DNA from: Diospyros lotus
Taxonomy: Eukaryota; Streptophyta; Magnoliopsida; Ericales; Ebenaceae
Direction: 5' to 3'
NCBI RefSeq assembly: GCF_014633365.1
Contig: NC_068344.1
Coordinates: 33,974,670 to 34,038,669 of the forward strand
DNA: 64,000 nt
Of the stretch, positions 12,798 through 23,600 are shown in pieces (within the stretch, counting starts at the first letter, position 1; each line of letters starts with the position of its first letter). The notes beneath the pieces are model-generated. The model saw only the letters and a program-made list of their open reading frames with translations, searched no databases and was not told where the DNA came from. Made by a program: the position numbers and the translations under genes.

Positions 12798-13295
12798 ATG
12801 AGGAGACACGATGAATCATCTTCATCTTCGCAGTATTCTTCGCAGTATGGCAGACGAGAATTTGATGGAAAATGTGATTGCAAAATGAAGGTAGCTGTGA
12901 AGACATCACAAACCGAGAAAAACCCAAATTGAAAGTTCTTTGAGTGTGCCAAAATTCAGGTGAGTGATTTCCAATTTAACTGTTTTGGTGTGAAAAAAAA
13001 TTCAAAAATATATATATATATATATTTTTTATGTTACTAGGGTTGTCGGTGTAATTATTTTATGTGGGTTGATGAAGTATTTTTGGAATTAACGTCTGAA
13101 GATGGGTGTACTTCAAGCAACATGAATCATATTTTATATGAAGCACTTGGAGACATTGTGTCGATCAAGCTGGTTTTGGAAGATATGAAGATGAAGAGCA
13201 ACAATTTTGAAAATGGTATGAAGAGGGAGATTAAGCTGTTGAAGTGGGCATTTGTCATATGTGTAGTTGTGTTATATGTTGTTTTATGTAAATGA
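12798..13295 (+). pseudogene. MULE-borne GRF zinc-finger protein with one stop codon
   Basis: Two exons, 12798-12959 and 13041-13295, are joined by a GT-AG intron and would give a small protein of 138 codons. The zinc-finger pattern is visible: CDC at residues 26-28, KFFEC ending at Cys50, then CRCNYFMW at 56-63, as in GRF-type fingers. An acidic, helix-prone stretch follows and the C-terminus is a hydrophobic segment (WAFVICVVVLYVVLC) that may be a membrane anchor. Codon 45 is TGA, inside the finger just before KFF; a one-base C-to-T change of an arginine codon would explain it. Small GRF proteins of this type travel with some plant MULEs, but their role in transposition is not established. 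Start chosen as the first ATG in frame with the finger. Confidence 0.75.
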
Positions 13296-13820
13296 TCAAT
13301 ATTTAGTGTGGACACTAGGTGTTTGTGGAAATATCTATGTAAGATGATATTGTGGTGATTGTTCCTGAATGATTTGCGACAGTCAATCTAATATGTATTT
13401 CTTTGTATTTTGGATCCTCATTCACAGAAGACCATTATATACATGAACCATCTAATTACTTGCACATTATTTACAACAGAAACAATGATAGAAGAAGCCA
13501 AAATAGTCATCAACATGCTTATGTTATGCATGACCATCAAAATCCTGATAGAAAAAGCCAAAATAGTCTCATATTTTTTAACCTGTGATTTGCTTAACAC
13601 CTGAATAAGGACTTAAGAATATGGCCAATAGTTACATTAAAGCCAAAATAAAATCAAGTATCTTTCCACCGATCATAATTAGAGACAAGTTATTCCTAAC
13701 ATAACAACACCTAATAAAGCATTGCATAGCTCAGAAAGAGACACAAGTTGCAGTACTTGGTCATCACAAAACAACAGAAACACCATAAAACAATAAGAAA
13801 CTTGTCATTTTCATTGACTG
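13296..13820. other. MULE interior between the two convergent genes
   Basis: Non-coding sequence between the end of the GRF gene and the end of the transposase gene. It presumably holds both 3' untranslated regions. A short direct repeat of GAAAAAGCCAAAATAGTC type (about 13490-13570) is the only pattern noticed. Confidence 0.6.
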
Positions 13821-16800
13821 TTAGAGTTGGTTGGTAGTCGATGTAGAAGTTGAGCCTCTTGCAGCAAAAGATGGACCAGTAGAGTTCTGCCTCTTTGGAG
13901 GAAGCTTCCAGATCCTCATTGAAGGTTGACTAGGTTGTAAAACATAAACACATAAATTATCATTCAACGCACTGTCAAAATCTATATCCAAGATGAATTC
14001 AACTCACACATAGGTATTTACATTTTCAATCATAGCTCCACTTTCAGAAACAAATAGTCCCATTCCAATCTGTCGTCTTGCTCTCTTCGTAGATGACCTC
14101 TGATTTCTCACTTCTCTTCGCAGCTCCTCCTCATCAACAGCAGTATCACTTGTTCTTTTTGTGCTTCCTTTTTTTCTACCAGATTTTGGCACAGGCTGCA
14201 AACAAAAAGTGTCGCAACTGTCAATCATTTCTTCCATTCAAACATATCAACTATTATATTTTAAACAAGTATGAATTACATAAAAACAATCAGAATTCAA
14301 TAACATAATTATTACCTCTGAGGATGCAGGCTTGGTTGGACACATATAAGCGTTATGACCTTGTGCTTTACACAATCGACAGGTCATTTTTCTCCCTCTC
14401 CTAGATAATTTCCATCCCTTTTGAGGCTCATCTTTATCTTTCCTTCTATTCTTCTTAAGCCTTCCTGGCATCCTCCTCACCTCAGGAGGCACAATAGGCT
14501 CCTCAATATTTTCTTCCCAGAATCCCTTCCCCCTCACAGGCAGCAAGGAGTGGCTGTATGCATTCAAATAAGTATCCTTCTTGTACCAATGAGAAACATA
14601 ATTTTCTGGATGTTGTCTTGCAGCAAAGATTGCACTAATAGCATGTACACATGGAATTCTAGACAAATCCCATTCTCTGCAAGTGCACTTCAACCCCTTC
14701 ATATTCACAACATGTTTGTCATTCTTATCGAAAACATTGCTGACTTCATAGCCAAATTCTCCATTCCACTCTATAAACCAGTCACAAGAATTTTGCTTGT
14801 TTTTTTCCAACTTTTTGAAGGTTGCAGAGGACAAGTCGGATATCCAAGTGTCCACGAATTGACGTTTAAAGGCAATCCTTCGCATCACCTTCAATCGTAT
14901 CTCTTCAAGCATTGACACAATTGTTAATTACCTGCTATCCAATATCCAACCATTGAATGCCTCTGCCATATTGTTGTCGACGACATCACACTTAATATCA
15001 GTTCTTTGATATGCCCTGCACCATCTCTCAACTGGCCATGTGAGCACATCTTCGACTATGCCCTTCCCCAACTGACTCAAATCCTTAAGTTTATCTTTTA
15101 AATCTTCCTTGAAATGGGCCCTAGAACACAACCAAAAACCAAGCTTTCGTTCTTGTCCCTTCCATTTTTTATTAAAGGCATGGTATATATGCCTTGCACA
15201 GTGCCTATGTTCTGCCTGTGAGAGAACATTAGCTATAGCCCTCGTCAATCCCTAGCATGAAGAAAAAAGAAAAAGAGAAACAATAAAACATGAACCATAC
15301 ACAATGAAACAATGTAAAACAAAAAAAACCTATCAAAGAATGTTATGTTACCTTTTGCATGTCAGAGACAATCGCCAAATCTGCCCCATTACCAAGATGC
15401 AAATCGTGCTGTAAGACCCTAATGAACCATGTCCATATCACACTGGTCTCAGCAGCAACAACAGCCCATGCAATCGAAAACATTTGGTTGTTCCCATCCC
15501 TTCCAACCGCCACTAATAAAATACCTTTACAAACCCCCTTCAAAAAACATCCATCAACACCTATTATCTTCCTACACCCCACTAACCAACCTCTTTTAAG
15601 TGCATCAAAGCAAATATACAACCTATCAAAGTAGTTCTTCTTCTCGGGATTATTTGTACAAGTTTTCAAAATGATAGTACTGCCTGGATTTGACTTCCTT
15701 AATTCCCTAACATAACCCCAAAGATTACGAAACTCTTCAACATAACAACCCATTACTTCCTTCAATACAGCAGCCTTAGCATTCCTACAAACACTAGTAT
15801 TCACTTCAACTTTTAGCAGAGTTTTGCATAGTGTTTTAAGGGTCCTAATTTTAATCCCAGGATCAGTCAATATTCTAGTCCTAAAATGTTGTGCAATGAA
15901 GGAAGACCTAGCTAACTTGTTTCTATTATCCCCCCTACCACATTCATGGTGTGGATAATAAGTTTTCACCACAAAGCTACCATCATTCCTCTCATTCGAT
16001 GCATATATGACAAATTTACAATCTCCAACACAAATGTACCTAACCCTAAGCTTGTCATTTTTTACACACCTTAGTTGTTTTCCATTCAAAATTGCATATG
16101 TACATACAGCAGCCTTAAACTCAGCAGGGCTAGCAAATGTCATACCAAGAGTGAATTGAGGAATTTCACTGCTACCATCAAACCTTTGACGACTAGTAGG
16201 ACGGACCTCAAACTCATCTTCAGATCCTGAGTTACTACTTCTGTCATTGTAGCTGCCCGGGTGATCACTTGGTATGTAATGTGAGGAGTTGCTCTTTCCA
16301 TCTAAACTACTTTCATCACTTACCAACTCAACATCTGGATTTGCATTTTCAGTGGCGGCATCATCTACAGCTGCAAGTTCATTTACACCTACAAAACATT
16401 GGTAATGGGCCGGGAAAGAAACTAGTGAGAAATGTACCCTAAGACTCTAGAACAATTTCTACCAAATATGTTAAAAGACAAGAACCATATCAAAGTAATG
16501 CATTAAGCCATGAAAATAAAACAACAAACAACATATTTACCCGGTTCACCATTATTGGTTTCAGCAGCTGCAATTGCATCTGCCTCTTCCTTATCCCTCT
16601 GTCTTATTTTCCTGTTGGCTTCTATGACCTTCTGCCTAGCTTCTTGAAGTTCATCGTCCTCATCATCACTAAAGTTAGTCCCCACATCATAGATTTCATC
16701 AAAAGAAATAAACTCATTTAGATCTACACCATCAAATTCTCTTTCTACTAACTCCTCATCAACTGTCTCCTCTATGTGAACATGGCTCTGCCTTCCCACA

Positions 16801-17339
16801 TCTACGTCCTCACCTTTGTCTTGTCTTTCTATCCCTTCCTCATTCAGTAAAGCCTCAACCACAGATAAAGCCTCGGCCACAAATAAAGCCTTACCCACAG
16901 ATAAAGCCTCACCCACTTTGCCTTCCTTTTGATGCACACTAGTTTGGCCACTAGTACTTGTCCCTCCCCCAATAACTCTGCATTTGTCAATGAGCACATG
17001 GGGTTGGTGAGGATTATTTGGTGGCACACTCTCTATTTTATCCCCACCAACTAAATAAATGACAAGAATATCCCCATCCTTTAACTTGTTACAAACCGCA
17101 CTCATTGACAGGTCATCCCAAATAGAAAAGAAAACATCATTTTCCTTATAGAATATCCCCTGCACTCTATTAATTCCTAACACGTTTGCTGTATACCAAC
17201 ACATTGCAGCAAAAGACGTGTCTACATCAAATCGCCCCAGTTCCCTTGACTCTCCACCAACATACTCGGACCTTTCCAAGCTTCTCACAATACTCCCACC
17301 AAAATGAATACAAAGGTTGACAGCTACATCATCGGCCAT
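13821..17339 (-). pseudogene. MULE transposase (MURA type), one in-frame stop
   Basis: Five exons, 16541-17339, 15352-16388, 14316-15251, 14008-14195 and 13821-13929, all with GT-AG junctions, give a 1,023-codon frame. The order is an N-terminal region with an acidic linker, the plant MULE DNA-binding domain (FTLGMTFASPAEFKAAV), and the DDE transposase core with GVDGCFLKG and IVSDMQKG holding two aspartates and NNMAEAFNGW the glutamate. A SWIM zinc finger (CTCREW then CVHAI), a CCHC knuckle (CRLCKAQGHNAYMC) and a basic tail follow. The frame is clean except for TAA at 14928-14930 (codon 720), which would remove the SWIM and CCHC fingers. A downstream ATG three codons after the stop leaves the C-terminal part open. 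The enzyme would cut and paste MULE ends; this copy looks recently inactivated. Confidence 0.9.
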
Positions 17340-17565
17340 CCTACATCATAATTACTACAGGTTAACATAAACAAACCTCCAAATTTGACAGCGTCTGATA
17401 AAATGGGTGAACAAAACCCTAACTCACATTGACAGTGTGTGCAATGTAAAATAACTCAAAAATATGTGCAATTGTTAATCGGATATGTGGGTGTGCGACC
17501 TATTACCTGCATCGAATGTGGATGACGACGATTTGAGTGACAATGGTCTGTGTTTCTATTACCTG

Positions 17566-17964
17566 CAACGGATGGTGGCTGTTGCGACGATTATCTAAGC
17601 GATAATAACAAGTGTGACGACGGTGGTTGATTGCGGAAACGTCGACGATGGTGATTGTTTCAACGGCAGTCGATGTCTTCCTCTGGTGAGATCGACGTAA
17701 AGCAGGGATGGGTCATGACTATGGGGCTGTTAGAGTTAGGGTTTTTTTTTTTTTTTTTTTTAAATAGTTATATGAAATTATAATTGACGTGACAATGACA
17801 TGATAACACGACTAGGCAAAGTTAACACCTCAATTAACGCCGGTTAACCCAGGAACTAAAATGAGTAAAATTATTTTATTCAGGAATGAATAGTGAACAC
17901 AATTTAATTGATATCTTTAAAGCCATTTTTTGATTAATCCAAGGACTAAATAATGTATTAAGCC
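17566..17964 (-). repeat. Right terminal inverted repeat of MULE
   Basis: About 399 bp, the inverted partner of 12290-12715. The arms match with scattered substitutions and a different poly-T length near 17742-17760. The transposase leader (17340-17565) lies just inside. Confidence 0.9.
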
Positions 17965-18567
17965 AAAAAAAAAAAAATGACACTGTCCATGTATCAAATG
18001 AAACTCATAAGTTGCACATATGTACGTAATCAAGATATTTAAGAAAAAATAGTGAGTAAAATGTATTTTTCTTTGTTTAGTTATTCGTAAGCAAATTTAT
18101 TACAAATATTTTAATTATAAAACATATAATCATCATATTATTTCATTTAAAAGAGAACAAAACCCTACATTGTGAAAAATGCTTGAAAGTAATATTTATA
18201 GACGAAATTTACAGATTTTCATATGGCATATTGCTACAGATTTGGTAAAGTCCTGCATAGACCTGCACACGGGCAAGTATGAGCCCGAGAAACTCATAAA
18301 CTGAGAATTACTTCGTGGTTGATACCCAAATAGACCCATTTTAACCATTTTCACCCTGTTAATACCTTAGTAGAAAGAACTAGAAAAAGATGTAGTATGA
18401 AGGAGAAAAGTTGGAAAAAAATAGTAGTGAAGTTGATGAACAGTTTTGTCCATTAATAAATATTTTCGCTCAGTTCTAGGAAAGAGTTCACAGGATGACT
18501 CGATTTCCTGGATGTAAGTGTTTTTCTTGTCCTGTTTAAGTCATAAGTCACAATATTGCTTGATTCC

Positions 18568-18897
18568 CTACTCCTTTGAAGTTATGACCAGCAGTCCAAG
18601 TGCACCTATAAGTAAATACTGCAAACAGAGCAACAATAGTTAGAATTTTGATAATACAATCCTCTTGAGTTCCAGCTTATTTTATAGAAGAAAGAATCAG
18701 CCAAAAAGAAGAAGAGGAAGAATAAGAAATTGAGAATCCAGAACAAAATCTAACCTTGATGATAGGTTTCTCGGTCATGATAATGGTCACCCAGCCAACA
18801 TACGGTAAGAACCTGAATAGGTCATGGCAACAGAACAACGAAGCATGAAATTAGCAGTAGCTGAGATGCTACATTCTCCTCATTTATTAAACAAACA

Positions 18898-18930
<33 letters not shown>

Positions 18931-19039
18931 AAAGAGAGAGAGAGAGAGAGAGACAGTTTCCTATGTCTAAAAGCCAAACAGATAGTGAAATTAGAAGTAT
19001 CTGAGATGGTTCATTCTCCTCATTTATTAAACCAAAAAT

Positions 19040-19085
<46 letters not shown>

Positions 19086-22000
19086 GTTTCCCATGTCTAA
19101 AAGCCAAACAGATAGTGATGCTAATTACCCAACAGCTCTCCCCATGATATGGTGTCTTCGCAACCAAAGTTGGCCTTGTGCATAGAGCAGTCTATCATCA
19201 CCAAAATTATTATCCCCTGGAAAAATCAAGCAAGCAGAAAACCATAACAAAAAAATAAAAAAAGTTAACACGTGTATTCCAATAGATTTTACAATGAACT
19301 TAAGTCATCTCATTCATTTCTTGAGCATTTTTTTTTTTTTTTAACAAAAGTTTGAATGCAAGTCCAAAGGAGTTCTGCCAAGACAGATCCATCTATAGGA
19401 GTTGCCAAAAGAAAGAAATCTTGAAATGGCACTTACAAGGACATCTTGAGATGAGTAAGTCTAAGATGGGGGCGTGGAAATACCTTTTGTAAGAACATCA
19501 ACTTCTCCAGTGTCTTGACGCTCATGAACCTACAAATGCACCGGATAAGGGTTAGTTTGTCAGAGAACTGAAGATTCACAATTAAAAGAACAATGGTAAA
19601 GCAGGAAATACTACTTAATTGCAATAATTCACCAAAAAATTTGAGTGTAAAATGGTTTCTGGAATTCCCTACCTTAATTACACGATGGACAATTGGGATT
19701 TCACGCCCCTGTGAAATAACAAGGAAAAGTTACATTAGAAATGCAGGAAGAGAGGGGGAGGAGTTAAAATATGTATAAACTTGTAATAAGTGAAATAATC
19801 ACCTAACATATAGTACAACAAATCAGATATCATATTAACAAAAATGCATGCAGAGAAACCATTAAACAAAAATTGACATCCAAATCATCTGGGAGAATAA
19901 TATAAAGTGTGTTTGATTGGCATGGAAAACATGGAAAAGAAAATATTTTTCAGCCAAATTCCAACTTTGGGTGTTTGATTGGCAATTTTTTCCACGGAAT
20001 TTGTTTTCCACCCAAGTAGAAAAGTGCTATATTTTCTACAAAAATAAGGAAAATCAATTCTGGGGGGGGGGGGGGGGGGGGGTTTCTAGGGAAGTTGAAA
20101 AACATTTTCTTTTCCACCCCTTGTGCAGTCAAACACAACTGACAGGGATGACACACCATTTCTGTACTTTAGCTGAACATCTTAAAACAAGACTATGTGA
20201 GTATTATACTTGTACACAAAATGAACTGAAAAGTAACTACTAATGGATAAGTGAAACATGAACAGGGAGCAGCACCACAATCAGGAACCTACATCGACAT
20301 TAAACACAACAATTTCTCCTGCACGAATAGGATCCTTGCTCATACGCAAAAACAAAATGTCACCCTGTAAAAACAGACGAGGTCAATCAATTAGCAGCAA
20401 AGTAAATGAAATTTGCCAAATAAAGCAAAGTTTCAGACAATAAACACAAAAAGAAACACATGAAAGGGGACCTGATACCAAGCGAATAAAAAGGGGCCTT
20501 ATGGCAAAAGCTTGGACTTGACCCAACTCTTTAAGATTGACCAGGATATACTAATAAATCATCTATGCAACAAACATTTGCATGGTAGAAAATAGAAATT
20601 GTAAAATATTCGTGTAAGATTTTAATTTTGAACATTACATCTAGCATTTGTTTTTTTTTTCCTGTAAATGTAGCATTTGGTTGAATCCAAAAAAATTGCA
20701 AGTGAAATGCCACCAGATCATGCAAACTAATGAACCCACATATTAACAATCTTCCTAAAAGGAATTTAGTGAAAACAGATGAATTGGTACAAAACAAACA
20801 GAATGGGAAAAAAAAAAAAAACTCAAGAAATAAATGCACTCAGCACTCCAACTTCAATTCAGAGTTATAGTTGAATGTTAAGTGCAGGCTAAAAGTCCCA
20901 TATTTCATTCAGCATCTTCCTGAGATCAAGTTGAACAAATTACCCAGTGACTATTCTGCCAAAGGACTTACCCTTTTGAAGCCAGGTTCCATGCTACCAG
21001 AAAGCACAACAACAACAGGTGATTCACTACCAGTTATACACATTAACCCTTTCCATATTATCAATGCTGACGTGATAATCATACCTAAAAATGTAACCAC
21101 GAAAATTCACATGTTAGAGGAATGTAAAATCTCTAACTATGGGTTCAAACAATCTTTTTCAAGGTATTTACAAAAATTGATTGAGTGGGATTAAATTGTG
21201 ACATATAAAAAATAAACGAGATAGTTCCTTAATATTATATTTATGTAACAGAAAGCTACTAGAAAATAACTATTTTCCATCAAAGCTAGAGTCAACTGTG
21301 ATTTTTCTTCTTCCGTGTAAGTGCCTATGTTCCTATTAACTCTGAAAGAAGAAAGAAAAAGAAATGGACAACTGCAAAAATTTGGTCCCTAAAATACCAA
21401 GCCCGTTTGACCTTTTTCTTTAAATTTGTGGACAATTTGCTTAAATTTGTTTCGTTTGAGGTAGGCAACCATCATCTGTTAGATTTTGACCTGAAAGTTT
21501 GGTGTGTCAACCTCCATAGGTTGGTATCTGTAAGTGATAGCTTTCCCTTTGATCAACCATAGTTGTTCATCTTGCAATTCAAGTGTAATTTTCATGGCAG
21601 CAAAATTGAGTCAATCATGACTTCTTTTGACATGTTTTAATGCAAGATGTTGACAAATTAGTTTAATGTCTGTCAGATACAACAACCACAAGCCTTAATT
21701 CCATTCCACTAGGTCGGATTGGCTATGCGAATTCTAGATACAGCTTGATATGTTATTGTTGTATATATCTTAGCCAAATGTTGCCAATGAAGCAAGACCA
21801 AATGCTTATGAAAAATTGTTCAATTGACTTGACACAAATGACAGATATGTATAAGTTGGCTAAATCAATAGAAACAAGATTTGAGCTAAGCGTATAAAAA
21901 GCAAAGACTAAAAGGTACTGCTAAATGAAGAGATCATATTGTCGTCGCAGTTGAAGGAGGTGGGCATGTTCTTCATCATACAATTACAAAAGAAACACAT

Positions 22001-22744
22001 ATCCAGTCTCCCTGTGGTTTAGTAGGGTCATCTTCTCAGTCAGGATACAATTCCCATTACTCCCACTAATGATCATGGTGAGTTACATTTTTTTAGAATG
22101 TGCAATGAGATATTAGCAGTAATAACCAATAATATAAGGTAATGCATACTGTTGGGTGTCATCTTTTCATTTTTCTCCCTTTACTTTTGTCATATATAAG
22201 GTAATGCCTAATTTTATAGTGCAGTATTTGTCATTCTACAGTTAAGGCGCACATTTATGCAAAATGTGTATAGAACACTTACATACCATCATTTTCAATT
22301 TGTTACAATAAAGAGGGAAATGCAAGATTACAAAATTATGAATGACAAATTTCCTAAATGTTCTGAAAAATAAATAAATAAATAAATTAGCTTCGTAATG
22401 ACATTCAAAAAAGAAAAAAAAACAAATTACAGAGGATCACCTAGTGGTACATGTATGAAAAAAATTTAAATGACGTTAGCTATAAAAAGTACAGAGCTTT
22501 TCGTACAGTAGAAATGCAAAACAGATTTAAACACTTGAACAAAACCACAACTGAAATGAATCCAATCCAGACGAGACGAACTCTAGGAACCAGAACCGAA
22601 TTGATTCGGTAGCAAATTGACCTGAAATCAATCTGCAAAGCAAGAGAGAGGATGCGTATACAAACCGAGACTGACAACTTGAGAGAGAACTTGTCTGATC
22701 TGTAGAGATTTGATGGAATCCACTGCACCTCCAATCCATCCCAT
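18568..22744 (-). CDS. SEC11: Signal peptidase complex catalytic subunit SEC11, copy A
   Basis: SEC11 is the serine-type catalytic subunit of the ER signal peptidase that trims signal peptides from secretory proteins. Exons are 22666-22744, 20972-21084, 20293-20364, 19673-19708, 19484-19529, 19129-19216, 18755-18812 and 18568-18618. Together they give 543 bp and 180 residues, the usual plant SEC11 length, with no stop or frameshift. Catalytic Ser57 lies in LSGSMEPGF, His96 in PIVHRVIKV and Asp122/123 in GDDRLLY; one N-terminal membrane anchor ([13 protein letters not shown]) precedes the serine. It differs from copy C at a handful of sites: Val23, Ser25, Ile30, Arg71 in place of His, and Glu as last residue. 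Arg71 lies beside the conserved MSKDPI block. Expression is unknown, so a silent but intact copy is possible. Confidence 0.93.
18873..19090. repeat. Duplicated GT/GA microsatellite unit in SEC11-A intron 6
   Basis: A unit with CATTCTCCTCATTTATTAAA followed by (GT)n(GA)n and CCTATGTCTAAAAGCC occurs twice with a 140-bp period (at 18871 and 19011). The same pair is found in the copy B intron (48340-48550) with different repeat numbers, so the duplication predates the A/B split. Confidence 0.85.
19906..20140. mobile_element. 235-bp MITE in SEC11-A intron 3
   Basis: The segment is absent from the same intron of copy B (around 49350), which gives an empty site. Its ends are imperfect inverted repeats: AGTGTGTTTGATTG at left and the complement of AGTTGTGTTTGACTG at right. 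It contains a run of about 22 G at 20061-20082. No coding capacity. The superfamily is unclear; hAT-like is possible. Confidence 0.75.
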
Positions 22745-23600
22745 CTTCGCTCTCTCCTTCTCTCAATCACTTGCCCGCCTGCCGCTGCGAAATTTGGGGT
22801 TTCCACTCTATATATCATATGAAACTCATAAGTTGCAAATACATACATATATTATATATATAATCAGAAAATTAACGAGTGATTAATTTCCTGCAAATTC
22901 TTCAGTTCCAGCCAACTTAGGAGCAAGGAAAAGGAAGGACATAAAGCATTCTACTCCTGGATTTAGCTTTTAAACCATTTGATAAATACATTTTTTTCTT
23001 TTCTTTTTTGTAAGCTTGATTGAAATAATATTCTAAAAATATAAAAAAATTAGCCTTACCCATTTTTAGATAAGTATTTTATTATAGCATTTAAAGCATT
23101 TAATATTGTTAATTAATGCACTGAAAGATGTCTCATTCGGGTGATAAGGTAATAATTGTCCAGTAATTATATTAATTTAGATATCAGTATGACAATACCA
23201 TTTTCCCTGTGAGTTTAACTTATAAAAAACACTAAATATCATCAAAAGTTTTAATACTTACAAGTAAGTTACATCATTATGTATCAATTCAAAAAATTGT
23301 TTAACCAAAATGTCAACATAATCAAATTTTATTCAAAATAACTGATATTAAAAAATTCCATAAAAAATTAAGATACTCTAATAAACATATATTAATGTCA
23401 TAAAGAGTGACTTATAATGCATGCTTATTTTGATAATAATTTCATAAATAGCCTACAATTTAATGATAATTTTTTAAAATAATAATATATTTTAATTACT
23501 TCAGCATAATTAAAAACCAAATTATAACTTTCAAAAATTTAAAGCTCAACCAAATTAATCAAAATTTGTCAATTCAGTTAAAAAAATTGGTTACTATCAG

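Larger units (their letters stand above)
12290..17964. mobile_element. Full-length Mutator-like element (MULE), 5.68 kb
   Basis: The element is bounded by long inverted repeats whose outermost bases read GGCTTAATACATTATTTAGT on each strand, a typical plant MULE terminus. It lies between A runs (12276-12289 and 17965-17977), so the expected 9-11 bp target duplication would be all A and cannot be measured. Inside are a minus-strand MURA-type transposase gene and a plus-strand GRF zinc-finger gene, arranged convergently (the transposase ends at 13821, the GRF gene at 13295). Both are nearly complete but each has one in-frame stop. The element is therefore structurally whole but probably cannot make its own full-length proteins. 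Confidence 0.93.
18320..23600. repeat. Segmental duplication block, copy A
   Basis: This whole segment, including SEC11 introns and flanking non-coding DNA, matches 45249-54215. Matching starts at a TACCCAAA block (18320 and 45249) and ends after AAAATTTGTCAATTC and a poly-A/TTGGTT block (about 23600 and 54215). Gaps in the match are discrete insertions: a Helitron, a solo LTR and a MULE-like segment in copy B, and a MITE in copy A. Confidence 0.92.

Noticed and set aside
20871..21194. 107-codon plus-strand frame, repeated at 50097-50420
   Set aside because: It is the antisense of SEC11 exon 2 and its introns in copies A and B.
22480..22848. Minus-strand frame covering the SEC11-A start
   Set aside because: Unspliced read-through of exon 1 and leader; the same occurs at 52066-52393 and 57230-57636.
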